Positions 6,972 through 15,446 of a stretch of DNA of 30,724 bases are shown here, piece by piece. The stretch spans positions 1 through 30,724 of the forward strand of contig CAAGJM010000003.1 of the NCBI GenBank assembly GCA_900770185.1, read 5' to 3'. The notes beneath the pieces are model-generated. The model was not told where the DNA came from and searched no databases. It worked only from the letters and a program-made list of their open reading frames with translations. Source of the DNA: Clostridia bacterium. GTDB lineage: Bacteria; Bacillota; Clostridia; Christensenellales; Borkfalkiaceae. Both the position numbers and the translations under genes were made by a program. Position 1 is the first letter of the stretch; each line of letters starts with the position of its first letter.

Positions 6972-7691
6972 ATGAACATAAAAGAATATTTAAAGCGGGC
7001 GTTGTTTGCAAACGATTTAACTTGCGCTTGTTGCGGCAAAGAAATTTTCGGCGACGGATATTTTTGCGGCGAGTGTTTAAAAGTGCTACCGATTATTACG
7101 GAGAACAAGTGCAACCATTGCGGGCGCGCCGCGCCTTATTTTACCGAGTATTGCGACAGTTGCAAAGAGCGCAACATAAATTTCGACAAAGCATATTCCG
7201 TTTACGAATACTTGCCGCCGATAAGCAAACTGATAAAAGACTTGAAGTACGAAAATAAAAGATACATTGCCGAAATTTTCGCTAAAAGCCTGGCTAAAAT
7301 CTGTTTGCGCGAATTTGTCGCGGCGGACGTTTTGGTACCCGTTCCGATGACGGAAGAACGGCGAAAGTCGCGCGGGTATAACCAAGCGGAACTTATAGCC
7401 GAAAAATTATCCGGGCTTATAAACGTACCCGTAAGCGATAAGGCGATTAAGGTTAAGGAAACGGAGCGGCAGGCCACGCTTACCGCAAAAGAGCGCGCCG
7501 AAAACTTAAAAGGAAGTTTTAAGGCGTATAAAAAAGACTTTCGCAATAAGTCTGTCGCTATCGTGGACGACGTTCTGACCACCGGCGCGACCGCCGACGA
7601 ACTCGCGCGCGTTTTAAAACGTGCGGGTGCTGGTAAAGTTTACGTTTTAACGGTTGCATCCGTCGCGCTCGATAAAGAACTTAAAGAATAA
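6972..7691 (+). CDS. comF: ComF family protein (phosphoribosyltransferase-like)
   Basis: This protein of about 239 residues has an N-terminal zinc ribbon with several CxxC pairs (near residues 18-21, 32-35, 47-50 and 61-64), followed by a phosphoribosyltransferase domain. The PRPP-binding motif IVDDVLTTGAT lies in the last third, and VPVPMTEERRKSRGYNQAE is the usual ComF block. ComF is linked to natural DNA uptake in Bacillus, where it acts inside the cell with the ComFA helicase. No comFA lies next to it here. An in-frame GTG at 6951 would add 7 residues. The ATG at 6972 is preferred because it begins the conserved region, though its ribosome site is weak. Confidence 0.9.
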   Translation: MNIKEYLKRALFANDLTCACCGKEIFGDGYFCGECLKVLPIITENKCNHCGRAAPYFTEYCDSCKERNINFDKAYSVYEYLPPISKLIKDLKYENKRYIAEIFAKSLAKICLREFVAADVLVPVPMTEERRKSRGYNQAELIAEKLSGLINVPVSDKAIKVKETERQATLTAKERAENLKGSFKAYKKDFRNKSVAIVDDVLTTGATADELARVLKRAGAGKVYVLTVASVALDKELKE

Positions 7692-7697
7692 TTTAAA

Positions 7698-7725
7698 CCG
7701 CTCGTATAATACGGGCGGATTTTTG
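7698..7725 (+). terminator. comF terminator
   Basis: A 9-bp stem (CCGCTCGTA 7698-7706 with TACGGGCGG 7710-7718, one wobble) has a 3-nt loop and a following T run. It starts 7 bp after the comF stop. Confidence 0.85.
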
Positions 7726-7820
7726 TCTTAAAGGAAGCCGTTTAAAACGCGGCAAGTTTTATATAAAACGGCTTAAACGCATTAAAAAAATTAAAAGAAC
7801 GGCAAGTTTTGCAAAAACTG

Positions 7821-7849
7821 TTGAAATTAAAATAAAAAAGTGATAAAAT
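7821..7849 (+). promoter_or_regulatory. Promoter of the orphan gene at 7971
   Basis: TTGAAA (7821-7826) and TAAAAT (7844-7849) are separated by 17 bp. The start would be near 7856, just before the structured leader. Confidence 0.75.
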
Positions 7850-7860
7850 ATAGCGGTTAA

Positions 7861-7952
7861 GTTTATTTTGCGATTTTAGCGCGCCGAATTTTCGTATAAT
7901 AGCGCGGCGGGTTTAAAGCGGACGCATTTATCGGTTCGACGGCAAAATAAAC
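7861..7952 (+). promoter_or_regulatory. Structured 5' leader closed by an 11-bp stem
   Basis: A perfect inverted repeat, GTTTATTTTGC (7861-7871) and GCAAAATAAAC (7942-7952), encloses about 70 nt that contain a further GC-rich stem (CGCCG/CGGCG). The repeat begins at the predicted transcript start and ends 18 nt before the start codon. This fits a cis-acting RNA element. No known riboswitch class was recognised. Confidence 0.5.
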
Positions 7953-7970
7953 GCATATCGGAATAAAAAT

Positions 7971-8828
7971 ATGAACTGTCTTGATAAAATGTACAAAGAA
8001 ATCGAAGAGATTTTAAAGCGCGAAGAGCAGGAAGCGGAAAAGAGCAAGTTTCAGGTTAAAGAAATAAAGCGCGCTTTTTTGTCGGGCGACGAACCTGAAA
8101 CCGAAACCGCGAAGCGCGAACCGCGCAACTATTTAAGCGAAATTACTTACGACAGCGACAAGTGGACGGTCAAACGCTTTGACGAAGAGCGTGCAAAAAC
8201 GTTTATAGAATTCGTTTTCAAAAAGTTTTTCTGCTTTTTTGCGGGTAGTTTCGGAGACGGCGAAAAGGACGCGGTTTTAACTTCGCTTAAAGGCGACTTA
8301 GAGGGTGCTAACAATCTTTTCGATATTTTTACCGCAAAAGAAAACGCGGTTATAGATATGCTTGAAGGAGACGACGCCGAAGAAGCCGAAAAGTTCTTTT
8401 TAAACCCCTATCACGGGCTTTTTAAGGACGAAACGGGTTACTTTGCCGTGGTTGAAAACGGAAAGTTTTCCGACGTTAAACGCCCCATCGGCTTTAACGC
8501 AAACCAGATGCGCAAAGTTATAAAGGAAACGTTCGACGCGTATCTTGAAGATTTTAAGGAAAGGTTTTCGGACAAAGAAGTCAATGCTTTTATAAATTCC
8601 GTAAAAGCCGACCTTAACAAGTCCGAAGAGCGCGACCCGATAAAACTCGAAGAGTTTATGCTCGAAAAACTTGCCGCGGGGCTTAAAAAGAAAGGCGTTT
8701 CGGACGACGCGTTCACGGCGTATCTTAACTCTAAGGGGTTAAGATTTATAAAGCAAGGTAATTTTTACTACTATAAAGGCGCGTACGAAAAGTACGCCGA
8801 ATATAAAAAAATAGAATTCCGCTACTGA
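7971..8828 (+). CDS. Hypothetical soluble charged protein
   Basis: The product is not recognised. It has 285 residues, mostly helical in pattern and very rich in K, E and D. It has no signal peptide and no convincing membrane segment; the hydrophobic patch FVFKKFFCFFAGSF near residues 81-94 is too short and charged. The C-terminal half (about 175-265) looks like a helical bundle and ends in an aromatic stretch (FYYYKGAYEKYAEYKK). The start ATG lacks a clear ribosome site. It follows a promoter and a structured leader, and lies 42 bp upstream of the CorC-like gene, with which it is probably co-transcribed. Length, codon use and continuous frame support a real gene. Confidence 0.75.
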   Translation: MNCLDKMYKEIEEILKREEQEAEKSKFQVKEIKRAFLSGDEPETETAKREPRNYLSEITYDSDKWTVKRFDEERAKTFIEFVFKKFFCFFAGSFGDGEKDAVLTSLKGDLEGANNLFDIFTAKENAVIDMLEGDDAEEAEKFFLNPYHGLFKDETGYFAVVENGKFSDVKRPIGFNANQMRKVIKETFDAYLEDFKERFSDKEVNAFINSVKADLNKSEERDPIKLEEFMLEKLAAGLKKKGVSDDAFTAYLNSKGLRFIKQGNFYYYKGAYEKYAEYKKIEFRY

Positions 8829-8870
8829 AAAGAATCTAAACGGAATAAAAAGGAGTAAGTTTTATTTATT

Positions 8871-10139
8871 ATGGCTGACGGCACAATTCCGCTGCTGGTG
8901 GCGATAATCGTTCTGATTTTGTGTTCCGCGTTTTTCTCGGCAACCGAGACGGCGTATACGAGTCTTAACGTTATCAAAGTAAAAAGTCTTTCCGTGAAAG
9001 ACGAAAAGTTTAAAAAAGTTTTAAAGTTATACGAAAGTTACGATAAACTTTTAACGACTATTTTAATCGGAAACAACATCGTGAACATAACGGCTTCGTC
9101 GCTATCGGTGGTGTTGTTTACAAAGCTTATAAAAAGCGGCGTTGACCCGACGCTTGTATCCACCGTTGTCGTTACGGTTACGGTTTTACTGTTCGGCGAA
9201 ATAACGCCCAAATTCGTAAGCAAATCAAGCCCCGAAAAAATGGCGGCGTTTACCTACCCGGTAATTAAATTCTGCACTTATATTTTTTACCCCATAAACC
9301 TTATTTTATCGGGATACAAAATAGTTATAAGCAAAGTTTTCAAACTTAAAGAAGAAGATCAGATAACCGACGAACAGCTTATCACTATCGTGAACGAAGC
9401 GGAAGAAGACGGCACGCTTAAACAGGACGAATCGGTGCTTATCAAAAGCGCGATAGAGTTTGACGACTTAGAGGTCAAAGATATACTTGTGCCCCGCATA
9501 AACGTCGTTGCGGTGGATAAAGACGCGCCGCTTGGCGAGATTAAAAAGGCCTTTGACGGCGAAAGATATTCCCGCTTGCCGGTATACAACGACAATATCG
9601 ACAGCATTATCGGCATGATACACGAAAAGGACTTTTATCGCAACTATCAAAAACAAGGGTTTTCGATAAAAGACATTATGCAGGACGTCGTTTTCGTGGT
9701 CGAGCATACTAAAATATCCGTGCTTTTAAAGAAACTGCAAGCCAAAAAAATACACATGGCGATAGTTTTGGACGAGTACGGCGGAACGCTCGGCATCGTC
9801 ACGATGGAAGATATAATCGAAGAACTTGTGGGCGAAATTTACGATGAGTACGACGAAGACGTGAACGAAATAAAACGGCTTAACGACAACACTTACTTAG
9901 TTGCCTGCTCGTCGAATTTAGACGACTTTTTCGAGAAGCTCGGTATAGATATCGGCGAAGACGAGTTCGACGCAAATACCGTCGGCGGTTGGGTGAGCGA
10001 GAGGCTCGGCGAACTTCCGACCGTGGGTAAAAAATTCACGTACAAAAATCTTTCGGTCGAAGTTACCAAATCGACGCGTAAGCGCGTTATCGAGATAAAA
10101 GCGATAGTTTCAAAGCAGACCGACGAAGACGAAAAATAA
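8871..10139 (+). CDS. CNNM/CorC-type membrane protein (HlyC/CorC family)
   Basis: This 422-residue protein has the standard three-part layout. An N-terminal DUF21/CNNM transmembrane domain (about 1-190) contains ATETAYTSLN and GEITPKFVSK. A CBS-domain pair (about 200-325) contains DILVPRINVVAVD and AIVLDEYGGTLGIVT. A C-terminal CorC_HlyC domain (about 340-420) follows. The family is implicated in magnesium or cobalt efflux and resistance, and adenine nucleotides often bind the CBS pair. An AAGGAG lies 15 bases before the ATG, a little far. It is downstream of the orphan gene and followed by a hairpin. Older annotations call such proteins hemolysins, which is misleading. Confidence 0.93.
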   Translation: MADGTIPLLVAIIVLILCSAFFSATETAYTSLNVIKVKSLSVKDEKFKKVLKLYESYDKLLTTILIGNNIVNITASSLSVVLFTKLIKSGVDPTLVSTVVVTVTVLLFGEITPKFVSKSSPEKMAAFTYPVIKFCTYIFYPINLILSGYKIVISKVFKLKEEDQITDEQLITIVNEAEEDGTLKQDESVLIKSAIEFDDLEVKDILVPRINVVAVDKDAPLGEIKKAFDGERYSRLPVYNDNIDSIIGMIHEKDFYRNYQKQGFSIKDIMQDVVFVVEHTKISVLLKKLQAKKIHMAIVLDEYGGTLGIVTMEDIIEELVGEIYDEYDEDVNEIKRLNDNTYLVACSSNLDDFFEKLGIDIGEDEFDANTVGGWVSERLGELPTVGKKFTYKNLSVEVTKSTRKRVIEIKAIVSKQTDEDEK

Positions 10140-10146
10140 ATTTAAC

Positions 10147-10175
10147 AGCCTTGCTAAGACTGCAAGGCTTAAATT
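10147..10175 (+). terminator. Hairpin after the CorC-like gene
   Basis: A perfect 8-bp stem (AGCCTTGC 10147-10154, GCAAGGCT 10162-10169) has a 7-nt loop and is followed by TAAATTTTG. The T tract is weak, so termination may be partial. No clear promoter was found before the next gene. Confidence 0.55.
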
Positions 10176-10194
10176 TTGTAGGGAGAAAATTAAA

Positions 10195-11529
10195 ATGCAC
10201 AAAGGTTCAAATAAATGGACGAGGGCGGCAATACCCGCGTTGCTTCTTCATTCGAGCATAGGTACGGTTTATTGCTGGACGCTGTTCGAAGGGTCGATTA
10301 AAACGGCTTTGACCGAAGCGGGCGCTTCCGTTTCGGCTATTTCGTGGGCGTTCTCGCTCGCGATATTCTTTTTAGGCATGTCCGCCGCGTTTTTGGGCGA
10401 CTTTGTCGAAAAGGATATTCATAAGGCAAGTTTAATCGCGGCTATCTGCTTTGCGGTCGGCGTTGCGGGTACGGGGCTTGCGATAAAACTGCACAGCCAG
10501 ATGCTCGTAATACTTTTTTACGGCGTTATAATGGGCATAGGTTTGGGGCTAGGCTACTTATCGCCCGTAAAAACCTTGATGCTTTGGTTTAAAGACAATA
10601 AAGGTTTGGCGACGGGCTTAGCGGTTGCGGGTTTCGGCGCGGCGAAAATGATATTTTCGCCGATAATAACTTTTCTTGAAGGGAAGTTAGCGATTGAATA
10701 CGTCTTCTTTATTTTGGCGGGCGTATGGTTCGTAATGATGTTTATCGGGCATTTACTGCTTAAAAAGCCCGACGGTTGGGTTGAAAGACACGACAAATTC
10801 GAGTTTAAAAAGTTCGTGTCCCGCTTTGCTGTTTTTAAAGACGTAAGATATATCGGGATATGGTTCGTTTTCTATCTGAACATAACTTGCGGCTTAGCGC
10901 TTATCCACGGTGAAAAAGAGATTTTAACTCTCGTAGGTTTAGGCGGAATTGCGGGAATTATGTGCTCGGTTACGGGGCTTTTCAACGCGGGCGGCAGGCT
11001 CGTTTACTCGGCTGTCGGCGATAAGATGAAGGACAGAAACACTATTTATAAAATAATTTTAATCAGCGAAATTTTAATAACCGCGCTCGCTTTATTTACC
11101 GGCGCGATAAAGGGCGGCGACAACGTGCCCGTAATACTCGTTATTATCGCGGTAGCGTTGCTTTTAGCGGTAAACGCAGGCTACGGCGGCGGATTCAGCA
11201 ACTTACCGACTCTTTTATCCGACATTTACGGAATGGGCAACATCTCGTCCATTCACGGCATAGCGTTATCGGCGTGGGCGTTTGCGGGGCTTACCGGCAA
11301 CCAGATTGCGGGGCTTATAGTAAGCAAAACGGGTAGTTACAACAACGTGCTTATATTTACCCTTTGCTTGTACTGCGTGGCGGCGATAGTAGACTTTATA
11401 CTCGTCAGCGGGCATGAAAAGCACCCCGAAGCGCACGTTGACGACCATATTGCGGCAATAAACTCGGAAGCGGCGGGAGAGAATACCGCGGCGGCAGAAC
11501 CGGCGGCTGAACCCGCAAAGGCGGAGTGA
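10195..11529 (+). CDS. MFS transporter, oxalate/formate antiporter (OFA) family
   Basis: The 444-residue protein has about 12 transmembrane helices. It also has OFA-family blocks, including the N-terminal IGTVYCWTLFEGSIK and the cytoplasmic-loop signature LWFKDNKGLATGLAVAGFG. It should exchange or import small organic anions across the cytoplasmic membrane. The named oxalate/formate activity is proven for few members, so the substrate is unknown. The last 30 residues are an Ala/Glu/Pro-rich tail (AAAEPAAEPAKAE) of low complexity. GGGAGA lies about 11 bases before the ATG. The gene stands alone between a weak hairpin and the structured repeat element. Confidence 0.9.
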   Translation: MHKGSNKWTRAAIPALLLHSSIGTVYCWTLFEGSIKTALTEAGASVSAISWAFSLAIFFLGMSAAFLGDFVEKDIHKASLIAAICFAVGVAGTGLAIKLHSQMLVILFYGVIMGIGLGLGYLSPVKTLMLWFKDNKGLATGLAVAGFGAAKMIFSPIITFLEGKLAIEYVFFILAGVWFVMMFIGHLLLKKPDGWVERHDKFEFKKFVSRFAVFKDVRYIGIWFVFYLNITCGLALIHGEKEILTLVGLGGIAGIMCSVTGLFNAGGRLVYSAVGDKMKDRNTIYKIILISEILITALALFTGAIKGGDNVPVILVIIAVALLLAVNAGYGGGFSNLPTLLSDIYGMGNISSIHGIALSAWAFAGLTGNQIAGLIVSKTGSYNNVLIFTLCLYCVAAIVDFILVSGHEKHPEAHVDDHIAAINSEAAGENTAAAEPAAEPAKAE

Positions 11530-11534
11530 CCGTA

Positions 11535-11751
11535 GGGGAAAGCATTCTTCATCTCTAATTATTTTTGCGGGTATAAATCGGTTTTTGCTGTGTTAAACAC
11601 CACTCGTAGTACAACAAGTACAACTTCGGGTGTTTGCCTTGCAAAAACCACACCGCAAGCGGCGATTTCTTCTCCGCAAAAATGCTCCGCACCTAAAAGG
11701 GCTAAAAAGACGCCTTTTAGGTAATTAGCAATAAGGAATGTTTTCCCTAAC
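11535..11751. repeat. Structured repeat element, copy 1 (fold-back, about 217 bp)
   Basis: The outer ends, TAGGGGAAAGCATTCTT (from 11533) and the complement of AAGGAATGTTTTCCCTA (to 11751), form an imperfect stem extended by CTAATTA pairs. Inside lie ATTTTTGCGG/CCGCAAAAAT, then GGTTTTTGC (11580-11588) with GCAAAAACC (11641-11649), AAACACC (11595-11601) with GGTGTTT (11629-11635), and GTAC/GTAC at the tip. The right arm carries an extra hairpin, CCTAAAAGG/CCTTTTAGG. The inner part matches the element near 17690-17800. It could be a MITE-like repeat or a structured RNA. No coding capacity was seen. Confidence 0.65.
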
Positions 11752-11762
11752 TTAAAAAATAT

Positions 11763-11804
11763 AAGCGACCTTGCAAGGCTAACGCTTTGCGCGGCCGCTT
11801 TTTT
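11763..11804 (+). terminator. Terminator before spoVT
   Basis: A long interrupted stem starts AAGCG at 11763-11767 paired with CGCTT at 11796-11800. It contains CC/GG and GCAA/TTGC blocks and ends in a run of T. It probably ends transcripts coming through the MFS gene and the repeat element. Confidence 0.75.
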
Positions 11805-11981
11805 GTTGATTAGATTTATTAACCTTGAATTTTATGCCGTTTTTGCTAGTTGTGTTTGCGCGATAGTTTGCGCTTTATACATAAAATTCCATAAGATAAC
11901 GAAACTAAAATTACGGCAGGGCGAATTTTTACCTTACGTCGAGCGTTATAAAACGGCGATAGGTTTGCCGAAAGGAGAATT
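11805..11981. other. spoVT upstream region
   Basis: No gene and no convincing vegetative promoter were found in this AT-rich stretch. In Bacillus, spoVT is read by a forespore sigma factor. A sporulation-type promoter may be present, but no match clear enough to call was seen. Confidence 0.4.
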
Positions 11982-12524
11982 ATGGAAACGACGGGAATAG
12001 TAAGAAGAGTTGACGATTTAGGCAGGGTAGTTATCCCCAAAGAGATAAGAAAAACCCTTAAAATAAGCGAAGGCGACGCGGTTGAAATAATCGCGGCGGG
12101 CGAGGAGATAAAAATTAAAAAATACGCGCCCGTCAGCGCGTTTAAAGAAACGGTTATGCCTGTTTGCAGGTTTTTATCGGAAAGCTTGGATAAAACGGTT
12201 TTGATAACCGACGACGAAAAGGTGCGCTACGCTTACGGCAAAAACTCGAAAATTTATATCGATAAAGACCTTACGCAAGAGTTTAAAAAAGCGATAAGCG
12301 GCGGGGTAGGCGCGGCGTATAAAGCGGACGAAAACGGAATGGTCGATATAGTGAAGGACGGCGGCGACGGAGTAACCGCCGAAGCGTTTATGCCGATATC
12401 GGAGGGCGAAAAAGCCGCGGGCGCGATAGTCGTTATAAGCGCGAAAGACGAAGCCTTTAACAGCGCGGAACTTAAAACCGTTAAATTTGCCGCCGAACTT
12501 ATTTCAAGCGGCATACGGTTTTGA
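11982..12524 (+). CDS. spoVT: Stage V sporulation protein T, AbrB-family regulator
   Basis: This 180-residue protein begins with an AbrB/MazE swapped-hairpin DNA-binding domain (residues 1-50, TGIVRRVDDLGRVVIPKEIR). A GAF-like C-terminal domain follows (about 60-180). This is exactly SpoVT, in both length and layout. In Bacillus it acts in the forespore to tune late gene expression and spore coat and germination properties. The start has AAAGGAG seven bases upstream. Its stop overlaps the next gene's TTG start, and the order spoVT-spoVB-yabN matches Bacillus subtilis (spoVT-yabM-yabN). That context supports the call and implies a spore former. Confidence 0.95.
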   Translation: METTGIVRRVDDLGRVVIPKEIRKTLKISEGDAVEIIAAGEEIKIKKYAPVSAFKETVMPVCRFLSESLDKTVLITDDEKVRYAYGKNSKIYIDKDLTQEFKKAISGGVGAAYKADENGMVDIVKDGGDGVTAEAFMPISEGEKAAGAIVVISAKDEAFNSAELKTVKFAAELISSGIRF

Positions 12525-13996
12525 ATTTGTTTAAAAGCGGCGTAAAAAGCGGAGTTATAAAAAGCGGCTTTAACGGCGGAAATTTTGCAAAAGGCGGCTT
12601 TGATAAGGGCGGCTTCGGCGGCGGACTTTTAACAAACGGCTTATATAAAAGCGCCTTGCCGTCGGTTGGTAAAAAAACTAAAAGCGACGGGCTTATAAAG
12701 GGCGCGCTCGTCATATCTATGGGCGGGTTTATAACCAAAATTTTAGGCGCGTTTTATCGCGTGCCGCTGACTAATATTTTAGGCGCGGAAGGTTTGGGGC
12801 TTTATCAGGCGGTCTTTCCGATATACTGCCTCCTTTTAACGCTGTCGTCAACGGGGGTGCCGAGCGGCGTTTCAAAAATCATCGCCGAGGGGGAGGACGA
12901 GTTTTCCGCCCTTAAATCGGCGCTCGCCGTGTTTTTGCCGCTCGGGCTGTTTGGCGGAGTGATAATGGCGGCGTTTTCGGGCGTAATTTCTAATTTACAG
13001 GGCGCGCCTAAGTCCGCTTTTGCGTATATGGCAATTTCGCCGTCGGTAATGCTTGTCGGCGCAATATCCTGTTTCAGGGGCTTTTTCCAGGGCAAAGCGG
13101 AGATGAAATATACAGCCGTTTCGCAAGTTTTAGAGCAGGCGGTTAAACTTGCGGCGGGGCTTATAATAACAAGCAAGCTTAAACGAACGCCCGCTCTTGC
13201 CGCGGCGGGTGCGGCGGCTGCGGTTACGATAGCGGAAGCTGCGGCGGTCGTTTATTTAACGGTTGCGTATAAATTAAAAGCGAAGGGGATATCCCGCATA
13301 TTTAAGGCGGAATTAAATATAAAAAAAGTTATAAAAACGGTCGTCCCCGTAACGCTGTCCGCGTCCGCCGTTCCGATAGTTAAGACGATTGACAGTTTTT
13401 TGATTTTGAACGTTTTGGGCGGATATTTAACGAACGCTACGCGGCTTTACGGGCTGTATTCGGGCGCGACCGAAAGCTTGATAGGCGTGCCCGTGTCGCT
13501 GCTATACGGAATCGCGGCGACGGGCATACCGGTTATCGCAAAGCTTAAAGCGGAAAAAAAGGATACGAAAATAAAGTGCCGTAAGGCGATTTTGTACACT
13601 CTTTTTCCGTCCGTCGTATTTGCCGCGGCAACTTTTATTTTCGCGCCGCTTGCCGTTAAAATTTTATATTCCGCGCTCCCCTTCGCCGAAAAAGAGGCGT
13701 GCGTGAATATGCTTAAAATCGCAAGCCCCGCGATAATTTTTTTATCGCTTATGCAAACGACGGCGGCAGAGCTTATCGCCCTTAATAAAATTTACGCGCC
13801 GTGCATATCGTCTTTTTCGGGCGGAGCGGTCAAACTTATCCTATCGTTTATCCTTTTAAAAACCCCTTACCTAAATATTTACGGCGCGATTATAAGCGAC
13901 GCGGCTTACTATTTTGTTGCTTGTTTGATAAATTTGGTGTATATTAAAAAGGTAAATAAATATGGGGAAACCGTTCGCCGTAATAATCGGCGATAA
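12521..13996 (+). CDS. spoVB: Polysaccharide/lipid flippase of the SpoVB-MATE type
   Basis: The 491-residue multi-spanning protein (about 12-14 helices) has the MATE/MOP-superfamily start ITKILGAFYRVPLTNILGAE near residue 70. It also has the RVPLTNILG and GVPVSLLYG blocks seen in SpoVB/YabM. The family is thought to flip lipid-linked precursors, with SpoVB acting on spore cortex peptidoglycan. The TTG start overlaps the spoVT stop (TTGA), implying coupled translation. The first 45 or so residues are unusual: a Gly/Lys-rich quasi-repeat (KSGVKSGVIKSGF, FAKGGFDKGGFGGG) not expected in the family. If a later start were used the protein would be of standard form, but no better start codon with a ribosome site is visible. 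Confidence 0.85.
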   Translation: MNLFKSGVKSGVIKSGFNGGNFAKGGFDKGGFGGGLLTNGLYKSALPSVGKKTKSDGLIKGALVISMGGFITKILGAFYRVPLTNILGAEGLGLYQAVFPIYCLLLTLSSTGVPSGVSKIIAEGEDEFSALKSALAVFLPLGLFGGVIMAAFSGVISNLQGAPKSAFAYMAISPSVMLVGAISCFRGFFQGKAEMKYTAVSQVLEQAVKLAAGLIITSKLKRTPALAAAGAAAAVTIAEAAAVVYLTVAYKLKAKGISRIFKAELNIKKVIKTVVPVTLSASAVPIVKTIDSFLILNVLGGYLTNATRLYGLYSGATESLIGVPVSLLYGIAATGIPVIAKLKAEKKDTKIKCRKAILYTLFPSVVFAAATFIFAPLAVKILYSALPFAEKEACVNMLKIASPAIIFLSLMQTTAAELIALNKIYAPCISSFSGGAVKLILSFILLKTPYLNIYGAIISDAAYYFVACLINLVYIKKVNKYGETVRRNNRR

Positions 13997-14021
13997 TCGG
14001 TTTTGGACTTAGGAAGTTTAA

Positions 14022-15446
14022 ATGAACAAACTGACGATAGTGGGCTTAGGCTTAAAAGAAGGGGATATAACCGTTAGGGGCGCAAAGGCGATTGAAAACG
14101 CTAAAACGCTTATCGTGAGAACCAACGAAACGGAAAGTTACAAAAGCGTTACGGCGTATAATAAAAACGCTATAAGTTTGGACTATTTGTACCTTAAAAG
14201 CCGCAACTTCGACACTTTCAACAAAAACGCATGCGCCGCCGTCCTCAAATACTTAAAGGAGGGCGACGTTACATACGCCGTGGACGGTTCCGCCGCGGAA
14301 GACGATACCGTCAAGGCGATTTTAAAAAAACATAAGAACGCAGAGATGATAAGCGGCGTTTCGGCGTTTTCGTCCGCCGCGGAAAGGGTAAAAATTTCGT
14401 CTACGATAAACGCGTGCGTTTCCGCATACGATATCGCAAAAATTCAATCCGTAACCGAGCCGACCGTCATATATGCGATAGACTCGAAGGTTTTGGCGGG
14501 CGAAGTGAAGTTAAAACTTATCGACGTTTTCGGCGAGGAAACGGAGGTGTATTTTTTAGGCGATAGCGTTTTAAAAATTCCCGTGTACGAGCTTGACAGG
14601 CAAAACTTTTACGATTATAAAACGAGCGCGCTCATAATCCCCCCGGTCTTAACCGAAAAAGAGCGGTTTAATTACGATGATTTAATCGAAATTCTAAGAA
14701 TTTTGCGCGCGCCGAACGGCTGCCCGTGGGATAGAGAGCAAACGCCGATGTCGGTCGAAAAAAACCTTATAGAAGAGTGTTACGAACTTATCGACGCGAT
14801 AAACCGCGACGATACGGCGGGCGTTATCGAAGAAACGGGCGACGTTCTGCTTCAAACCGCGTTTCAGATAAACTTCGGCAAAGAGTCTGGCGAGTTTACT
14901 TCTGCCGACGTTCTGTCGGAAATTTGCCGCAAACTTATATCCCGCCACACCCACGTTTTCGGCGGGGATAAAGCGGCGGACGGCGAAGCCGCGCTTAACG
15001 TTTGGGATAAAAACAAACAGAAAGAAAAGGGGTATAATTCGGGCGAAGAATATCTTCGCGCCGTACCCGAAAGCTTCCCCGCGATAATGCGCGCGCAAAA
15101 AATATCGAAACGCGCCGCGAAATATCACCTTGATTTTAACGATTTAAGTAGCGCGTTCGATAAAATCTACGAAGAGCTTTCCGAGCTTAAAGCGGCGGCG
15201 AATAATAAAAATGCCGAAGACGCCGCAAAAGAGGGCGGCGACGCGCTTTTTGCCCTTACAAGTTACCTTCAAAAACTCGGCGTAGACGGCGAAACCGCGC
15301 TTAACGAAACGGTCAAAAGGTTTATCGACCGCTTTTCGCGCGCCGAAAAACTCGCCTTAAAAGACGGGGTTAGTTTAAAAGACTTAACTCCCGCCGAAGT
15401 CGATAAATATTACGTTTCGGGGAAGTTGAAAAAAGATGACGATTAA
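14022..15446 (+). CDS. mazG: YabN-type fusion of tetrapyrrole methylase-like and MazG pyrophosphohydrolase domains
   Basis: This 474-residue protein has an N-terminal SAM-dependent tetrapyrrole-methylase-like domain (about 1-210, starting LTIVGLGLKEGDITVRG). A MazG NTP pyrophosphohydrolase domain follows, with the block APNGCPWDREQTPMSVEKNL, the metal-binding EECYEL and EETGDVLLQ, and a second MazG-like repeat near 370-450. The combination is the YabN form found beside spoVT and spoVB in Firmicutes. MazG domains hydrolyse nucleoside triphosphates to monophosphates and clean up aberrant nucleotides; the role of the methylase part is unclear. AGGAAG precedes the ATG. It follows spoVB by 25 bp and overlaps dus by 11 bp. 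Confidence 0.93.
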   Translation: MNKLTIVGLGLKEGDITVRGAKAIENAKTLIVRTNETESYKSVTAYNKNAISLDYLYLKSRNFDTFNKNACAAVLKYLKEGDVTYAVDGSAAEDDTVKAILKKHKNAEMISGVSAFSSAAERVKISSTINACVSAYDIAKIQSVTEPTVIYAIDSKVLAGEVKLKLIDVFGEETEVYFLGDSVLKIPVYELDRQNFYDYKTSALIIPPVLTEKERFNYDDLIEILRILRAPNGCPWDREQTPMSVEKNLIEECYELIDAINRDDTAGVIEETGDVLLQTAFQINFGKESGEFTSADVLSEICRKLISRHTHVFGGDKAADGEAALNVWDKNKQKEKGYNSGEEYLRAVPESFPAIMRAQKISKRAAKYHLDFNDLSSAFDKIYEELSELKAAANNKNAEDAAKEGGDALFALTSYLQKLGVDGETALNETVKRFIDRFSRAEKLALKDGVSLKDLTPAEVDKYYVSGKLKKDDD

